From contig JAFDHU010000186.1 in NCBI GenBank assembly GCA_019308625.1, positions 1 through 12,091 on the forward strand: a DNA stretch of 12,091 nucleotides. The letters are read 5' to 3'. The notes under the pieces are model-generated. The model was not told the DNA's origin. It ran no database searches and saw only the letters and a list, made by a program, of their open reading frames with translations. Shown here piece after piece: positions 1-6,589 of the stretch; the first letter of the stretch is position 1, and every line of letters begins with the position of its first letter. The stretch is from Deltaproteobacteria bacterium (GTDB lineage Bacteria; Desulfobacterota; Desulfobaccia; Desulfobaccales; 0-14-0-80-60-11). The position numbers and the translations under genes are program-made.

Positions 1-305
1 TGCTGGTCACCACCCTTAACCTTATCCCCGTGGGGCAACTGGACGGGGGCCACGTGGCCTATGCCTTGTTCCCGGCCTATCACCGGTACATTTCCCTGGC
101 GAGTCTGGCGGGGCTGGTGCTGGTGGGTGTCCTGGCCTGGCAGGGCTGGCTGGTGTGGGCCCTGCTGCTGACCCTCCTGGGGTTCCGCCACCCGCCCCCG
201 GCCCACCACTGGGTGCCGCTGGACGGGCGGCGCAAACTTCTAGGGCTGGTCACCCTCATTGTGTTCCTGGTGACCTTTACCCCCACCCCTTTTGTGATTG
301 AATGA
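1..305 (+). CDS. Site-2 protease family (M50) membrane metalloprotease, C-terminal part
   Basis: This is the 3' end of a gene that begins left of the window; the reading frame starts at base 3 and ends at a TGA at 303-305. The first visible residues contain NLIPVGQLDGGH, the second metal-site motif of M50 site-2 proteases (N-x-x-P-x-x-x-LDGG), in which the Asp completes the zinc site. The HExxH motif would lie upstream, outside the window. After the motif there are two hydrophobic membrane segments, one around the SLAGLVLVGVLAW stretch and one near the C-terminus (LGLVTLIVFLVTF), separated by a polar loop rich in Pro, His and Arg. The C-terminus looks natural. These proteins cleave membrane-embedded substrates. 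The substrate here cannot be inferred, and the full length is unknown. The next gene begins 123 bases downstream on the same strand. Confidence 0.88.
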   Translation, partial: LVTTLNLIPVGQLDGGHVAYALFPAYHRYISLASLAGLVLVGVLAWQGWLVWALLLTLLGFRHPPPAHHWVPLDGRRKLLGLVTLIVFLVTFTPTPFVIE

Positions 306-428
306 GAGGCGCGGATAAGTAGCTTGGAAATCGTTAACTTTTCTGCCCAAAACTGCGTGGCCCCACAAGCAGGGGGTGAGTCCGGGGGGCCGAGGCTTGG
401 GGCGAACCGGACAAGGAAAGGAGGAAGC

Positions 429-842
429 ATGACTCGGAAATTGGCGGCGGTGCTGGTGGCGGTGGCCTTCCTGGGAGTGGTTTTGGCTCACGCCGATATT
501 ATCGGCACCACGGATCAACAGGTGCAGGCCCTGGCTGACCCCATACTGGACAACCTGCTGGCCGGTTTGAATGAAGGAAATTATCAAAAGTATTCCCGGG
601 ACTTTGACCAGACTCTCAAGGAATCGGTGCCGGAGGCGAAATTCAAACAGGTGCGGAGCCAAATCCTGAAAAAAATCGGCCAGTACCAGTCCCGGAAATA
701 CCTGGGCTTCCTCAACCAGAACAAATTCACCGTGGCGCTCTGGAAGGGGAAATTCAGCGGCACTGCCAGTGACATCTTAATCAAGCTGGTGACCTCCAAG
801 CGGCAGAACAAGGTGGTGGTGGTCGGTCTCTGGTTTCAATAG
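429..842 (+). CDS. Small exported DUF3887-like protein of unknown function
   Basis: This encodes a 137-residue protein. I chose the ATG at 429 because AAAGGAGG lies just upstream (418-425), and because it places a typical Sec signal peptide at the very start: MTRK followed by a hydrophobic core (LAAVLVAVAFLGVVLA) and a likely cleavage after AHA near residue 22. An upstream in-frame ATG at 324 would add 35 residues that do not look like protein. The mature part (ADPILDNLLAGLNEGNY..FDQTLKESVPEAKFKQV) resembles DUF3887, a small helix-plus-sheet domain found in secreted or lipid-anchored proteins of unknown role. There is no lipobox cysteine, so it is probably a soluble periplasmic protein. It lies between a membrane protease gene and a Nudix gene, and neither suggests a function. 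I am confident it is a real gene and moderately confident of the family. Confidence 0.75.
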   Translation: MTRKLAAVLVAVAFLGVVLAHADIIGTTDQQVQALADPILDNLLAGLNEGNYQKYSRDFDQTLKESVPEAKFKQVRSQILKKIGQYQSRKYLGFLNQNKFTVALWKGKFSGTASDILIKLVTSKRQNKVVVVGLWFQ

Positions 843-889
843 AACGGCGGTTGCTGTGGAGGCGGCGGCAGAAACGGAGAATCCTACCT

Positions 890-922
890 CTCCAGGCCTC
901 CTGGCCGCTGGAGGAAGTTTTT
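890..922 (+). terminator. Candidate intrinsic terminator after the DUF3887-like gene
   Basis: The arms CTCCAGGCC (890-898) and GGC-CG-CTGGAG (903-913) can fold into a nine-pair stem with a two-base bulge and a TCCT loop. A run of five T follows at 918-922, four bases after the stem. The position, 48 bases past the DUF3887-like stop, suits a terminator, but the bulge and the gap before the T-run make it weak. Confidence 0.4.
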
Positions 923-968
923 GGAAATCTGATAAACGGAGAACTGACATTCGTCAGGGAGAGCAGTC

Positions 969-1373
969 TTGACTTGGCCAAGTCCGGAGAACTATCGATT
1001 TTGCCCGGTGTGCGCCGGTCCTCTGGCGGAGCGCCTCCTCAAACCGGGGGAACCCAAACGCCTGGTGTGCACCCGGTGCGGCTTTATTTTTTATATTGAC
1101 CCCAAGCTGGCGGTTCTGTCCGTGGTGCCCTACCAGGGCGGTGTGGTCCTGGTACGCCGGGCCATTGAGCCGGGGTACGGCTTGTGGGTGGCACCGGGGG
1201 GCTTCGTGGACGTGGGCGAGAAGGTGGAGGAGGCGGTGGTGCGGGAAACCCAGGAGGAGTCCGGGCTGCTGGTGGTATTCGGACCGGATGAAATCCCCTG
1301 GGGGGAAATCGCCTTCCGCTCCACCAAGGAGGCCCTGCAAGAGTATCTGAATATGCCGGGAGAGCTGAAGTAA
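969..1373 (+). CDS. Zinc-ribbon Nudix hydrolase, internally shortened
   Basis: This encodes 134 residues from a TTG start at 969, preceded by AGGGAGA (956-962) at a good distance; no in-frame ATG offers an alternative before the conserved region. An N-terminal zinc ribbon is visible (C12-P-V-C15 and C34-T-R-C37). Next come the first Nudix strands and a complete Nudix box from G78 to L100 (G-x5-E-x7-REx-x-EE-x-G-L), with the metal-binding REtqEE. Such proteins hydrolyse nucleoside diphosphates linked to another group, including NADH-type or ADP-ribose-type substrates. From about residue 103 the sequence jumps straight to PDEIPWGEIAFRSTKEAL, the motif that normally ends this family. About 40 residues holding the strands after the Nudix helix are absent, against a usual length of roughly 170-180. 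The fold and activity are therefore doubtful. Both flanks are in one frame, so it may be a recent in-frame deletion or a sequence error. Confidence 0.85.
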   Translation: MTWPSPENYRFCPVCAGPLAERLLKPGEPKRLVCTRCGFIFYIDPKLAVLSVVPYQGGVVLVRRAIEPGYGLWVAPGGFVDVGEKVEEAVVRETQEESGLLVVFGPDEIPWGEIAFRSTKEALQEYLNMPGELK

Positions 1374-1451
1374 GGCGGGACTGGCCGGCAGAGCGGGGGC
1401 CCGGGAGCCAGGGCCGGGGACGAAAGAGCCAGGGAAATCCGGCTTTCCGGC

Positions 1452-1479
1452 TTGGCAACCCAACTCTGGCCTATTTTAT
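1452..1479 (+). promoter_or_regulatory. Possible pyrE promoter
   Basis: TTGGCA (1452-1457) and TTTTAT (1474-1479) are 16 bases apart in the most AT-rich part of the gap before pyrE. The -10 matches the consensus at only four of six positions, so this is a weak candidate. The 10-bp palindrome AGGATATCCT directly downstream (1481-1490) may be chance. Confidence 0.3.
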
Positions 1480-1503
1480 AAGGATATCCTGGGGAACCTG
1501 ACC

Positions 1504-2061
1504 ATGTCCACCGCGGACCAAAGGCAGAGACTTCTCGCTCTGTTGAAGGAAAAGTCCTTCCGGTATTCCCCGGAGGCGCCCTTCAGGCTGACTTCGGGGC
1601 GGGAGAGCCCCTATTATGTGGACTGCCGGCCGGTGACCCACAGCGCCGAAGGGCTGGCCCTCATCGGAGAGATTTTCTTTGACCTCATAAAAGACCTGGA
1701 GGTGCAGGGCCTCGGCGGCCTCACCATGGGGGCCGACCCCATCGCCCATGCCGCCGCGCTTATCAGTTGGCAAAAGGGTCGGCCCATCAAGGCCTTCTCG
1801 GTGCGCAAGGCCGCCAAGGAGCACGGCGCCGGCGGCCTTATTGTGGGAGAGGTCGAGCCCGGGGACCGGGTGGTCATCGTGGAGGACGTGGTGACCACCG
1901 GGGGTTCCACCCTCCGGGCCATCCAGGCGGCCCGGGAGTTCGGGCTTACGGTGGTCAAGGTGCTCATTCTGGTGGACCGGCAGGAAGGGGGAAAAGAGGC
2001 CGTGGAGCAGGTAATCCCCCAGGTGCAGGCGGTTTTTACCCTGGCGGACCTGATGAAATGA
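1504..2061 (+). CDS. pyrE: Orotate phosphoribosyltransferase
   Basis: This encodes a 185-residue protein of normal family length. It transfers the phosphoribosyl group of PRPP to orotate, giving orotidine 5'-monophosphate in pyrimidine synthesis, in the cytoplasm. The PRPP-binding signature is intact at residues 123-135 (VVIVEDVVTTGGS), with the two acidic residues E127 and D128. The flexible catalytic loop is recognisable as RKAAKEHG (101-108), and the orotate-binding region has LTSGRESPYYVD near residue 29. The ATG at 1504 has GGGGAA (1491-1496) seven bases upstream. The gene stands alone between a Nudix gene and a convergent permease gene, so it is probably its own transcription unit or the last gene of a short one. 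Nothing in the protein is unusual. Confidence 0.95.
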   Translation: MSTADQRQRLLALLKEKSFRYSPEAPFRLTSGRESPYYVDCRPVTHSAEGLALIGEIFFDLIKDLEVQGLGGLTMGADPIAHAAALISWQKGRPIKAFSVRKAAKEHGAGGLIVGEVEPGDRVVIVEDVVTTGGSTLRAIQAAREFGLTVVKVLILVDRQEGGKEAVEQVIPQVQAVFTLADLMK

Positions 2062-2121
2062 CTGGCCTTCCTGGATCTCCGTCACCGGTGTGATTTGAGG
2101 GCCCCTCTGAGGCGGCTGGCC

Positions 2122-3555
2122 CTAACGCAGCTGCAGCAGGTTTTCCTCCTCGGGGGCCCTTCTGAACCGTCCTGACACCCAGCCATACAGGAAGTAAACG
2201 GCCAAGCCGGCCAGGAACCATAGGCCTAACCTCCACCAGGAGTGCGCTGGCATGGAGAGCATGAGGCTGAAAGACACCAAAGCGCCGGCCGCGGCCACGG
2301 CGCGGCCCAGGGGACAGCGGAAGGGGCGGGGCAACTCCGGGGAAGAGAAGCGCAACACCAGGACACCCACACACACCAGGAAAAAGGCAAAAAGGGTGCC
2401 GATATTACAGAGATAGGCCAGCTTTTCGATGGGGGTGAGGGAACTGACCAGAGCCACGGCCCCGCCGCAAATCAGGGTCAGGCAGGCCGGGGTGTGGTAG
2501 CGGGGGTGCAGGCGGGCCACCGCCGAGGGGAGGAGCCCGTCCCGGGCCATGGCATAAAGGATGCGGGGCTGGGCCAGAAGCAGCATGTAAAACACGCTGG
2601 TGATGCCCACCATGGCCCCGACGGCCACAATGTCCCCGGCCCAGGGCAGGCCCACCTGGCGAAAGGCCGCGGAAAAGGGGGCATCCGGGTCCACCTGCTG
2701 GTAGGGCACCATACCCACCAGCACCAGGGCCATGACCAGGTAAATCAGGCTCACCAGGGAGCCGATGATGCCGAAAGGCACGTCCCGGGAGGGGTTTTTG
2801 GCCTCCTCCGCAGTGACCGAGACCACATCAAAGCCCAGATAGGCAAAAAAGACCAGGGCCGAGGCCTTAATTACGCTGGCGCTGCCATAAGGGGTGAGGG
2901 GGAGCCAGTTGGCAGGATGAACCTGACCGACTCCCAGGGCCACGACAAAGGCAATGATCCCCAGCTTCACGAACACGATCCAGCGGGCCACCCGGGCGTT
3001 CAGGCGGGTGCGGAACACCAGCAGAATGGAAAAGAACAGCACGATGAGCGCGGCAGGGAGATTGATGATTCTTCCCGGAGCGCTGAAGGGCGGGCCGCTG
3101 GCCCAGGCTGGCAGGGCCAAGCCGTAGGACTTGAGCAGGTCCTGGAAGTAAAAGGACCAGCCCGCGGCCACGGTGGAGGCTCCCATGCCATACTCCAGCA
3201 CTAGGTCCCAACCGATGATCCAGGCCGCCAGCTCCCCGAAAATGGCGAAGGCATAGGAGTAGGCGCTACCGGCCTGGGGCATCATGGAGGCCAGCTCCGC
3301 GTAGCACAGGGCTGCCAGAGTACAGGCCAAGCCGGCCACTAAAAAGGAGAGCAGAATCCCTGGGCCGGCAATTTTCACCCCCACCCCGGTGATGACAAAG
3401 ATGCCCGCCCCGATGATTTGGGCCACGCCGATGACTACCAGATCCAGCCGGTTCAGGCTGCGGCTTAAAGTGAGGCCTCCGTGGGTGGCAGCCGGCTCGG
3501 AGGCCGGCCTCCTGGCCAATAGGCGGGAAAAGAGGAACCGGAGCCTGTCGGACAT
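2122..3555 (-). CDS. APC-superfamily amino acid permease (cationic amino acid transporter type)
   Basis: This encodes 477 residues, a normal length for the cationic amino acid transporter (CAT, TC 2.A.3.3) branch of the APC superfamily. It should be an inner-membrane protein with about twelve membrane segments. Segment 1 carries the substrate-binding loop IGAGIFVITG (about residues 47-56), followed by the conserved GPGILLSFLVAGL and YAELASMMPQAGSAYSYAF. Later hallmarks are the FFAYLGFDVVS..AEEAKNPSRDVP stretch and the QPRILYAMARDGLLP loop. Substrate specificity (Arg/Lys or neutral amino acids) cannot be read from sequence. The start at 3555 follows a modest AGAGG. The 130-base gap to the upstream lipoprotein gene contains a terminator for that gene, so the permease probably has its own promoter. 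It converges with pyrE, 60 bases away; no clear terminator is seen there. Confidence 0.92.
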   Translation of the reverse strand: MSDRLRFLFSRLLARRPASEPAATHGGLTLSRSLNRLDLVVIGVAQIIGAGIFVITGVGVKIAGPGILLSFLVAGLACTLAALCYAELASMMPQAGSAYSYAFAIFGELAAWIIGWDLVLEYGMGASTVAAGWSFYFQDLLKSYGLALPAWASGPPFSAPGRIINLPAALIVLFFSILLVFRTRLNARVARWIVFVKLGIIAFVVALGVGQVHPANWLPLTPYGSASVIKASALVFFAYLGFDVVSVTAEEAKNPSRDVPFGIIGSLVSLIYLVMALVLVGMVPYQQVDPDAPFSAAFRQVGLPWAGDIVAVGAMVGITSVFYMLLLAQPRILYAMARDGLLPSAVARLHPRYHTPACLTLICGGAVALVSSLTPIEKLAYLCNIGTLFAFFLVCVGVLVLRFSSPELPRPFRCPLGRAVAAAGALVSFSLMLSMPAHSWWRLGLWFLAGLAVYFLYGWVSGRFRRAPEEENLLQLR

Positions 3556-3580
3556 GAGCCTCTTGGGGGGAGTCCCCGGC

Positions 3581-3629
3581 CAAAGAAAATCCCCCTCCTC
3601 CCCTGGGGGCGGTCAGGAGGAAGGGGATT
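3581..3629 (-). terminator. Intrinsic terminator of the lipoprotein gene
   Basis: The arms at 3588-3601 and 3616-3629 form a 14-pair stem with one mismatch and a 14-base loop. Read on the minus strand, the GC-rich stem ends in GGGGGATTTTCTTTG, a T-rich tail that overlaps the stem base, as expected for Rho-independent termination. It lies 57 bases after the lipoprotein stop and before the permease start, so it separates the two genes. Confidence 0.78.
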
Positions 3630-3685
3630 CCAGGTCAACCGTTCTCCTTCAACCTCCTGAACACGTTCCCGGAAAGCCTTGGTGC

Positions 3686-4276
3686 TTAAAATTCTACAGA
3701 TTCGGCCACAATCACCAGCCGGGTGGGCTCCTTGACTTGGCCCGGGGCAGCGGTCAGCCGGCCCACCACCGTCACCGGCCCTTCAATGGCCTGGGTGTTC
3801 AGGCGTTCTATTTGCTTGGGGTCGGCGAGCTGGGCGAAGGATACCTCTACCATGCCCTCCGGGCCCTGAAGGTAGAGAATCTTTTTGTGCATAAGCACCG
3901 GACCGGCCTGACCCTTGACGGTCACCCGAGTGTCCAGGAGCCGGTCCTTGTTCTTCAGCAGTTGGGCCACCGATAGGGGCGCGGCAACCTTGGCCGGGGG
4001 GGCAGGCGGCGGCGCCACAGGCTTGACCTTTTGCCCGGGCTTCAGCAGGGCCACCTGCAGTTCTTTCTGCCCTGCTTCCAGTTTGTTTACCTTCTCCTTC
4101 AGGGCGGCGACCTCCTCCTTCAGGGCCTTGACGTCCTTCTGGAGCTGTGCGCCGGTCTCGGTGGCGGGCGGCCCGCAGGCCGAAAATACCAGCAGACCCG
4201 CCAGGAGAACCAGGCAGGCCCGCCTAAGGCCTGCCGCAGTCCACGTACCTGCCTCATTGAGGCTGACTTGGAACAC
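3686..4276 (-). CDS. Coiled-coil lipoprotein with a possible OB-fold domain
   Basis: This encodes a predicted 196-residue lipoprotein from a GTG at 4276. That start has AAGGAGG (4282-4288) at five bases. The longer in-frame start at 4324 would fall inside the likely promoter, so it is rejected. The signal peptide has LRRA followed by a hydrophobic core (CLVLLAGLLVF) and a lipobox FSAC with C34; Phe at -3 is a little unusual. A heptad-like coiled coil follows (about 44-78, LQKDVKALKEEVAALKEKV), then a Pro/Ala linker (about 80-100). The C-terminal part (about 103-196) alternates strands in the pattern VTVKG..ILYLQGPEGMVEVSF..VTVVGRL, resembling small OB-fold (BOF or tRNA-anti-like) domains of exported proteins. 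The likely location is the outer or inner membrane, facing the periplasm. I do not recognise a specific family, and no function should be assumed. Confidence 0.78.
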   Translation of the reverse strand: MFQVSLNEAGTWTAAGLRRACLVLLAGLLVFSACGPPATETGAQLQKDVKALKEEVAALKEKVNKLEAGQKELQVALLKPGQKVKPVAPPPAPPAKVAAPLSVAQLLKNKDRLLDTRVTVKGQAGPVLMHKKILYLQGPEGMVEVSFAQLADPKQIERLNTQAIEGPVTVVGRLTAAPGQVKEPTRLVIVAESVEF

Positions 4277-4281
4277 CGGAG

Positions 4282-4288
4282 CCTCCTT
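4282..4288 (-). promoter_or_regulatory. Ribosome binding site that fixes the lipoprotein start
   Basis: AAGGAGG on the minus strand is a near-perfect Shine-Dalgarno sequence five bases before the GTG at 4276. It decides in favour of this start over the TTG at 4324. Confidence 0.8.
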
Positions 4289-4316
4289 TGTCTGAATTTG
4301 CTCTTTTTCTTCAGCT

Positions 4317-4344
4317 ATTATCAATCAAGTCACACAACTGTCAA
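4317..4344 (-). promoter_or_regulatory. Sigma-70-type promoter for the lipoprotein gene
   Basis: On the minus strand a perfect -35 TTGACA (4344-4339) is followed, after 16 bases, by GATAAT (4322-4317), which matches the -10 consensus at five of six positions. Transcription would start near 4310, leaving a leader of about 35 bases before the GTG start. Confidence 0.7.
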
Positions 4345-4351
4345 TCGGCAA

Positions 4352-4380
4352 TTTACCCGGAGCCTCACAATGGTTAAAAT
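4352..4380 (+). promoter_or_regulatory. Likely promoter for the UXS-nuclease operon
   Basis: TTTACC (4352-4357) and TAAAAT (4375-4380) are 17 bases apart, with four and five matches to the sigma-70 consensus. The site faces the UXS gene and would give a leader of about 100 bases. That leader contains a bulged hairpin (GGTAA-GC-GGCC 4405-4415 pairing with GGCCTTACC 4427-4435) of unknown meaning. Confidence 0.5.
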
Positions 4381-4485
4381 GGAACGGCAAAAATCCCCGG
4401 GTGAGGTAAGCGGCCCGGTGGTTGACGGCCTTACCGGCATCGGGCGGCGGCCGGCCCCGGGGGTGCAAGGAAGGAGCTGCTCGTT

Positions 4486-5451
4486 ATGGCTCAAATTTTA
4501 GTCACCGGCGGCGCGGGCTTTATTGGCTCCCATCTGGTGGAATATCTGCTGCAGCAGGGACATGAAGTCCTGAGCCTGGACAACTATTTCACCGGCTCCA
4601 AGGAGAACTTGCGGCATCTTCTGGGCCAGCCCCGTCTGGAGCTGATTCGCCACGACATCGTCAACCCCATCATGCTGGAGGTGGAGCAAATCTACCATTT
4701 GGCCTGTCCCGCCTCCCCGGTGCACTATCAGTACAACCCGGTGAAGACCATCAAAACCAACGTCATGGGCACCCTCAATATGCTGGGGCTGGCCAAACGG
4801 GTGAAGGCCCGGATACTGCTGGCCTCCACTTCGGAGGTGTATGGGGATCCTCAGGTTCATCCCCAGCGGGAGGATTACTGGGGCAATGTCAATCCCATCG
4901 GCCCCCGAAGTTGCTATGATGAAGGCAAGCGGGTGGCCGAAACCCTGATGACGGACTATCATCGGCAAAACGGGGTGGACATCCGCATCGCCCGCATCTT
5001 CAACACCTATGGGCCCAGAATGGCCGTCCAGGACGGGCGGGTGATCAGCAATTTCATCGTTCAGGCTTTGACCGGCCAGGCCATCACTATCTATGGGGAC
5101 GGCAGCCAGACCCGCAGTTTCTGTTACGTGTCGGACCTGGTCAAGGGTCTGGTAGCCCTCATGGACTGTGAGGGCTGCCATGAACCGGTCAATCTAGGCA
5201 ACCCTGAGGAGTATTCCATCCTGGAGCTGGCCGAAAAAATTCTGGCCCTGACCGGCAGCCCGTCGCGTCTGAGCTTCCGGGAGCTGCCGAAGGATGACCC
5301 GGTCAAGCGACGGCCCGACATCACCCGGGCCCGGCAGCTCCTGGGATGGCAGCCCTCTGTGACCCTGGAGGACGGTCTGAAGGCCACCATTCCATATTTT
5401 GTGCACAAATTAAGGCAATTGCATTATGAGCTGGCGGCAAATCCCGACTAG
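4486..5451 (+). CDS. UDP-glucuronate decarboxylase (UDP-xylose synthase), extended SDR family
   Basis: This encodes 321 residues, the full length for bacterial UXS. The enzyme oxidises UDP-glucuronate at C4 with bound NAD, decarboxylates it and reduces the intermediate to UDP-xylose, a precursor for cell-surface polysaccharide. The NAD site is GGAGFIG (8-14). The family signature follows: TSEVYGDP (115-122), HPQREDYWGNVNPIG (125-139) and RSCYDEGKR (141-149). The predicted catalytic residues are S116, E117, Y144 and K148, all present. The YWGNVNPIG and YDEGK stretches point to UXS rather than dTDP-glucose dehydratase or UDP-glucose epimerase. The ATG at 4486 follows AAGGAAGGAG. Its 3' end overlaps the next gene by 26 bases, so the two are probably translated from one message. 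Other surface-polysaccharide genes are not seen nearby. Confidence 0.93.
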   Translation: MAQILVTGGAGFIGSHLVEYLLQQGHEVLSLDNYFTGSKENLRHLLGQPRLELIRHDIVNPIMLEVEQIYHLACPASPVHYQYNPVKTIKTNVMGTLNMLGLAKRVKARILLASTSEVYGDPQVHPQREDYWGNVNPIGPRSCYDEGKRVAETLMTDYHRQNGVDIRIARIFNTYGPRMAVQDGRVISNFIVQALTGQAITIYGDGSQTRSFCYVSDLVKGLVALMDCEGCHEPVNLGNPEEYSILELAEKILALTGSPSRLSFRELPKDDPVKRRPDITRARQLLGWQPSVTLEDGLKATIPYFVHKLRQLHYELAANPD

Positions 5452-5998
5452 ACTGGGCCTCCTGCTCCTGGTGGGCGCGGTCCTGGTGGCCTGCGAGGGG
5501 GCGCCCTCCCAGGGGCCGCCCCGGGAAGCCTTAGTGGCGCAGGTGGGGGACGGCGACACATTGCTTCTGTCCGGCGGCCAGCAGGTGCGGCTTTTGGGCA
5601 TAGACGCCCCGGAGCTGGAGAAAAGAGGGTATGACCGCCTGCGCTACGACCGCTATGGCCGCCTGCTGGCCTATGTGTTTCTGCCGGATGGGGTCATGGT
5701 CAACGCCGAGCTGGTGCGCCGGGGACTGGCCCGGGTCTATCTCCATCCCCCCAACACCCGCTATAGGAAGGTGCTGGTGCAGGCCCAGCGCCGGGCCCTG
5801 GAGGCCCGCCGGGGCATCTGGCAGCAGGCCCTCAAGCAGGATGAGCCGTATTATGTGGCCAACAAACGCAGCCTGCGCTTTCATCGGCCCGACTGCCCTT
5901 TGGGGCGCCAGATGGCCCCAGCCAACCGGTTGATTTTCCGCTCCTTGAAGAAGGCCTACCTTGAGGGCTACAGCCCCTGCCGCTCCTGCAAGCCTTAA
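5426..5998 (+). CDS. Lipoprotein with staphylococcal-nuclease-like domain and C-terminal Cys/His domain, internally shortened
   Basis: This encodes 190 residues, with a signal peptide ending in the lipobox LVAC (C23), so a membrane-anchored exported protein is expected. Residues about 36-132 form a thermonuclease (SNase) domain: GDGDT (41-45) with the calcium ligand D44, VRLLGIDAPE with R55, D60 and E63, and DRYGR with R79, matching R35, D40, E43 and R87 of the S. aureus enzyme. The tail has H153, C157, C185 and C188 in the pattern FHRPDC..GYSPCRSC, an Ada-like zinc-binding module often attached to exported SNases. The spacing from D60 to R79 is 19 residues, against 47 in S. aureus nuclease, so about 28 residues (the first helix and a following strand) are missing while both active-site halves are kept. 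Activity is therefore uncertain. The start overlaps the end of the UXS gene by 26 bases. Confidence 0.85.
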   Translation: MSWRQIPTRLGLLLLVGAVLVACEGAPSQGPPREALVAQVGDGDTLLLSGGQQVRLLGIDAPELEKRGYDRLRYDRYGRLLAYVFLPDGVMVNAELVRRGLARVYLHPPNTRYRKVLVQAQRRALEARRGIWQQALKQDEPYYVANKRSLRFHRPDCPLGRQMAPANRLIFRSLKKAYLEGYSPCRSCKP

Positions 5999-6037
5999 GG
6001 CAAGGGCGGAGGTTGCAGGCGGGCCGGCTGCTTGGCC

Positions 6038-6589
6038 TCAGCTTTTCCGTGGCCGCAGCCTTTCCAGAGCCACCCCCTCGTGTTGCAGCAGCCAGCGTTT
6101 GTGCGCCAGCCCGGAGCTGTAACCCCCCAGGGAGCCGTCCGCGGCGATGACCCGGTGGCAGGGCACAATGATGGGGACGGGGTTGGCGCCGCAGGCCCGG
6201 CCCACGGCCCGGGCGGCCTGAGGGGAACCCAGGCGTCCGGCCAGGGTCTGGTAGCTGACGGTTTCGCCCCAGGGGATGCTTCTCAGCTCCTGCCATACCC
6301 GGAGCTGAAAGGGGGTGCCCCGCAGGTCCAGGGGGAGGCGGACAAAGGAGACGGCTTTCCCGGCAAAGTACTGGGTCAGCGCCTCCAAAGTGAGAGCCAC
6401 GGCGCCGGCCAGGGGGTCAGGCATCCTGGCCCAGTCCGGGCTGCCGCTGGGGACGGGAGAGAGCACCTTTGCTTTCGGTGACGCCAGGACCAAGGCCGCC
6501 AGCCCTCGGGGGGAGAATACCAGCTCCAGGGTCCCCAGGGGAGTGTCGGGGAAGGTGACGGTCCAGCGGTGTTCCTGCCCGAGCTTCAT
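6038..6589 (-). CDS. Methylated-DNA--protein-cysteine methyltransferase (MGMT/Ogt type)
   Basis: This encodes 183 residues from the ATG at 6589, which has GGAGG just upstream and overlaps the prmA-like stop as ATGA; a longer start nine codons upstream lacks this support. The protein removes alkyl groups from O6-alkylguanine (and O4-alkylthymine) in DNA by irreversible transfer to its own cysteine. The active-site motif is PCHRV (143-147) with acceptor C144. It is preceded by RAVGRACGANPVPIIV, which carries the arginine finger (R127) and the hinge Asn (N136). The helix-turn-helix that reads the minor groove lies around 108-130 (GETVSYQTLAGRLG). An N-terminal ribonuclease-H-like domain is present (residues 9-85). 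There is no Ada phosphotriester domain, so it belongs to the Ogt/MGMT type. It is translationally coupled to the gene upstream. Confidence 0.94.
   Translation of the reverse strand: MKLGQEHRWTVTFPDTPLGTLELVFSPRGLAALVLASPKAKVLSPVPSGSPDWARMPDPLAGAVALTLEALTQYFAGKAVSFVRLPLDLRGTPFQLRVWQELRSIPWGETVSYQTLAGRLGSPQAARAVGRACGANPVPIIVPCHRVIAADGSLGGYSSGLAHKRWLLQHEGVALERLRPRKS

Noticed and set aside
1481..1490. Perfect palindrome AGGATATCCT before pyrE as a possible operator
   Set aside because: Ten bases are expected by chance now and then, and no second copy or known regulator match is seen.
2242..3204. 320-codon open frame on the plus strand, antisense to the permease
   Set aside because: Low-complexity Gly/His/Gln-rich translation, no ribosome site and no family resemblance; the permease on the other strand is clearly the real gene.
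4274..4324. Longer N-terminus of the lipoprotein from a TTG at 4324
   Set aside because: It would start at the -10 box of the likely promoter and give an overlong region before the signal peptide; the GTG at 4276 has a strong ribosome site.
4498..5181. 227-codon open frame antisense to the UXS gene
   Set aside because: The UXS frame has full family motifs, and this one has none.
5992..6001. Palindrome GCCTTAAGGC at the end of the nuclease gene as a terminator
   Set aside because: The stem has only five pairs with no loop, and no T-tract follows on either strand.
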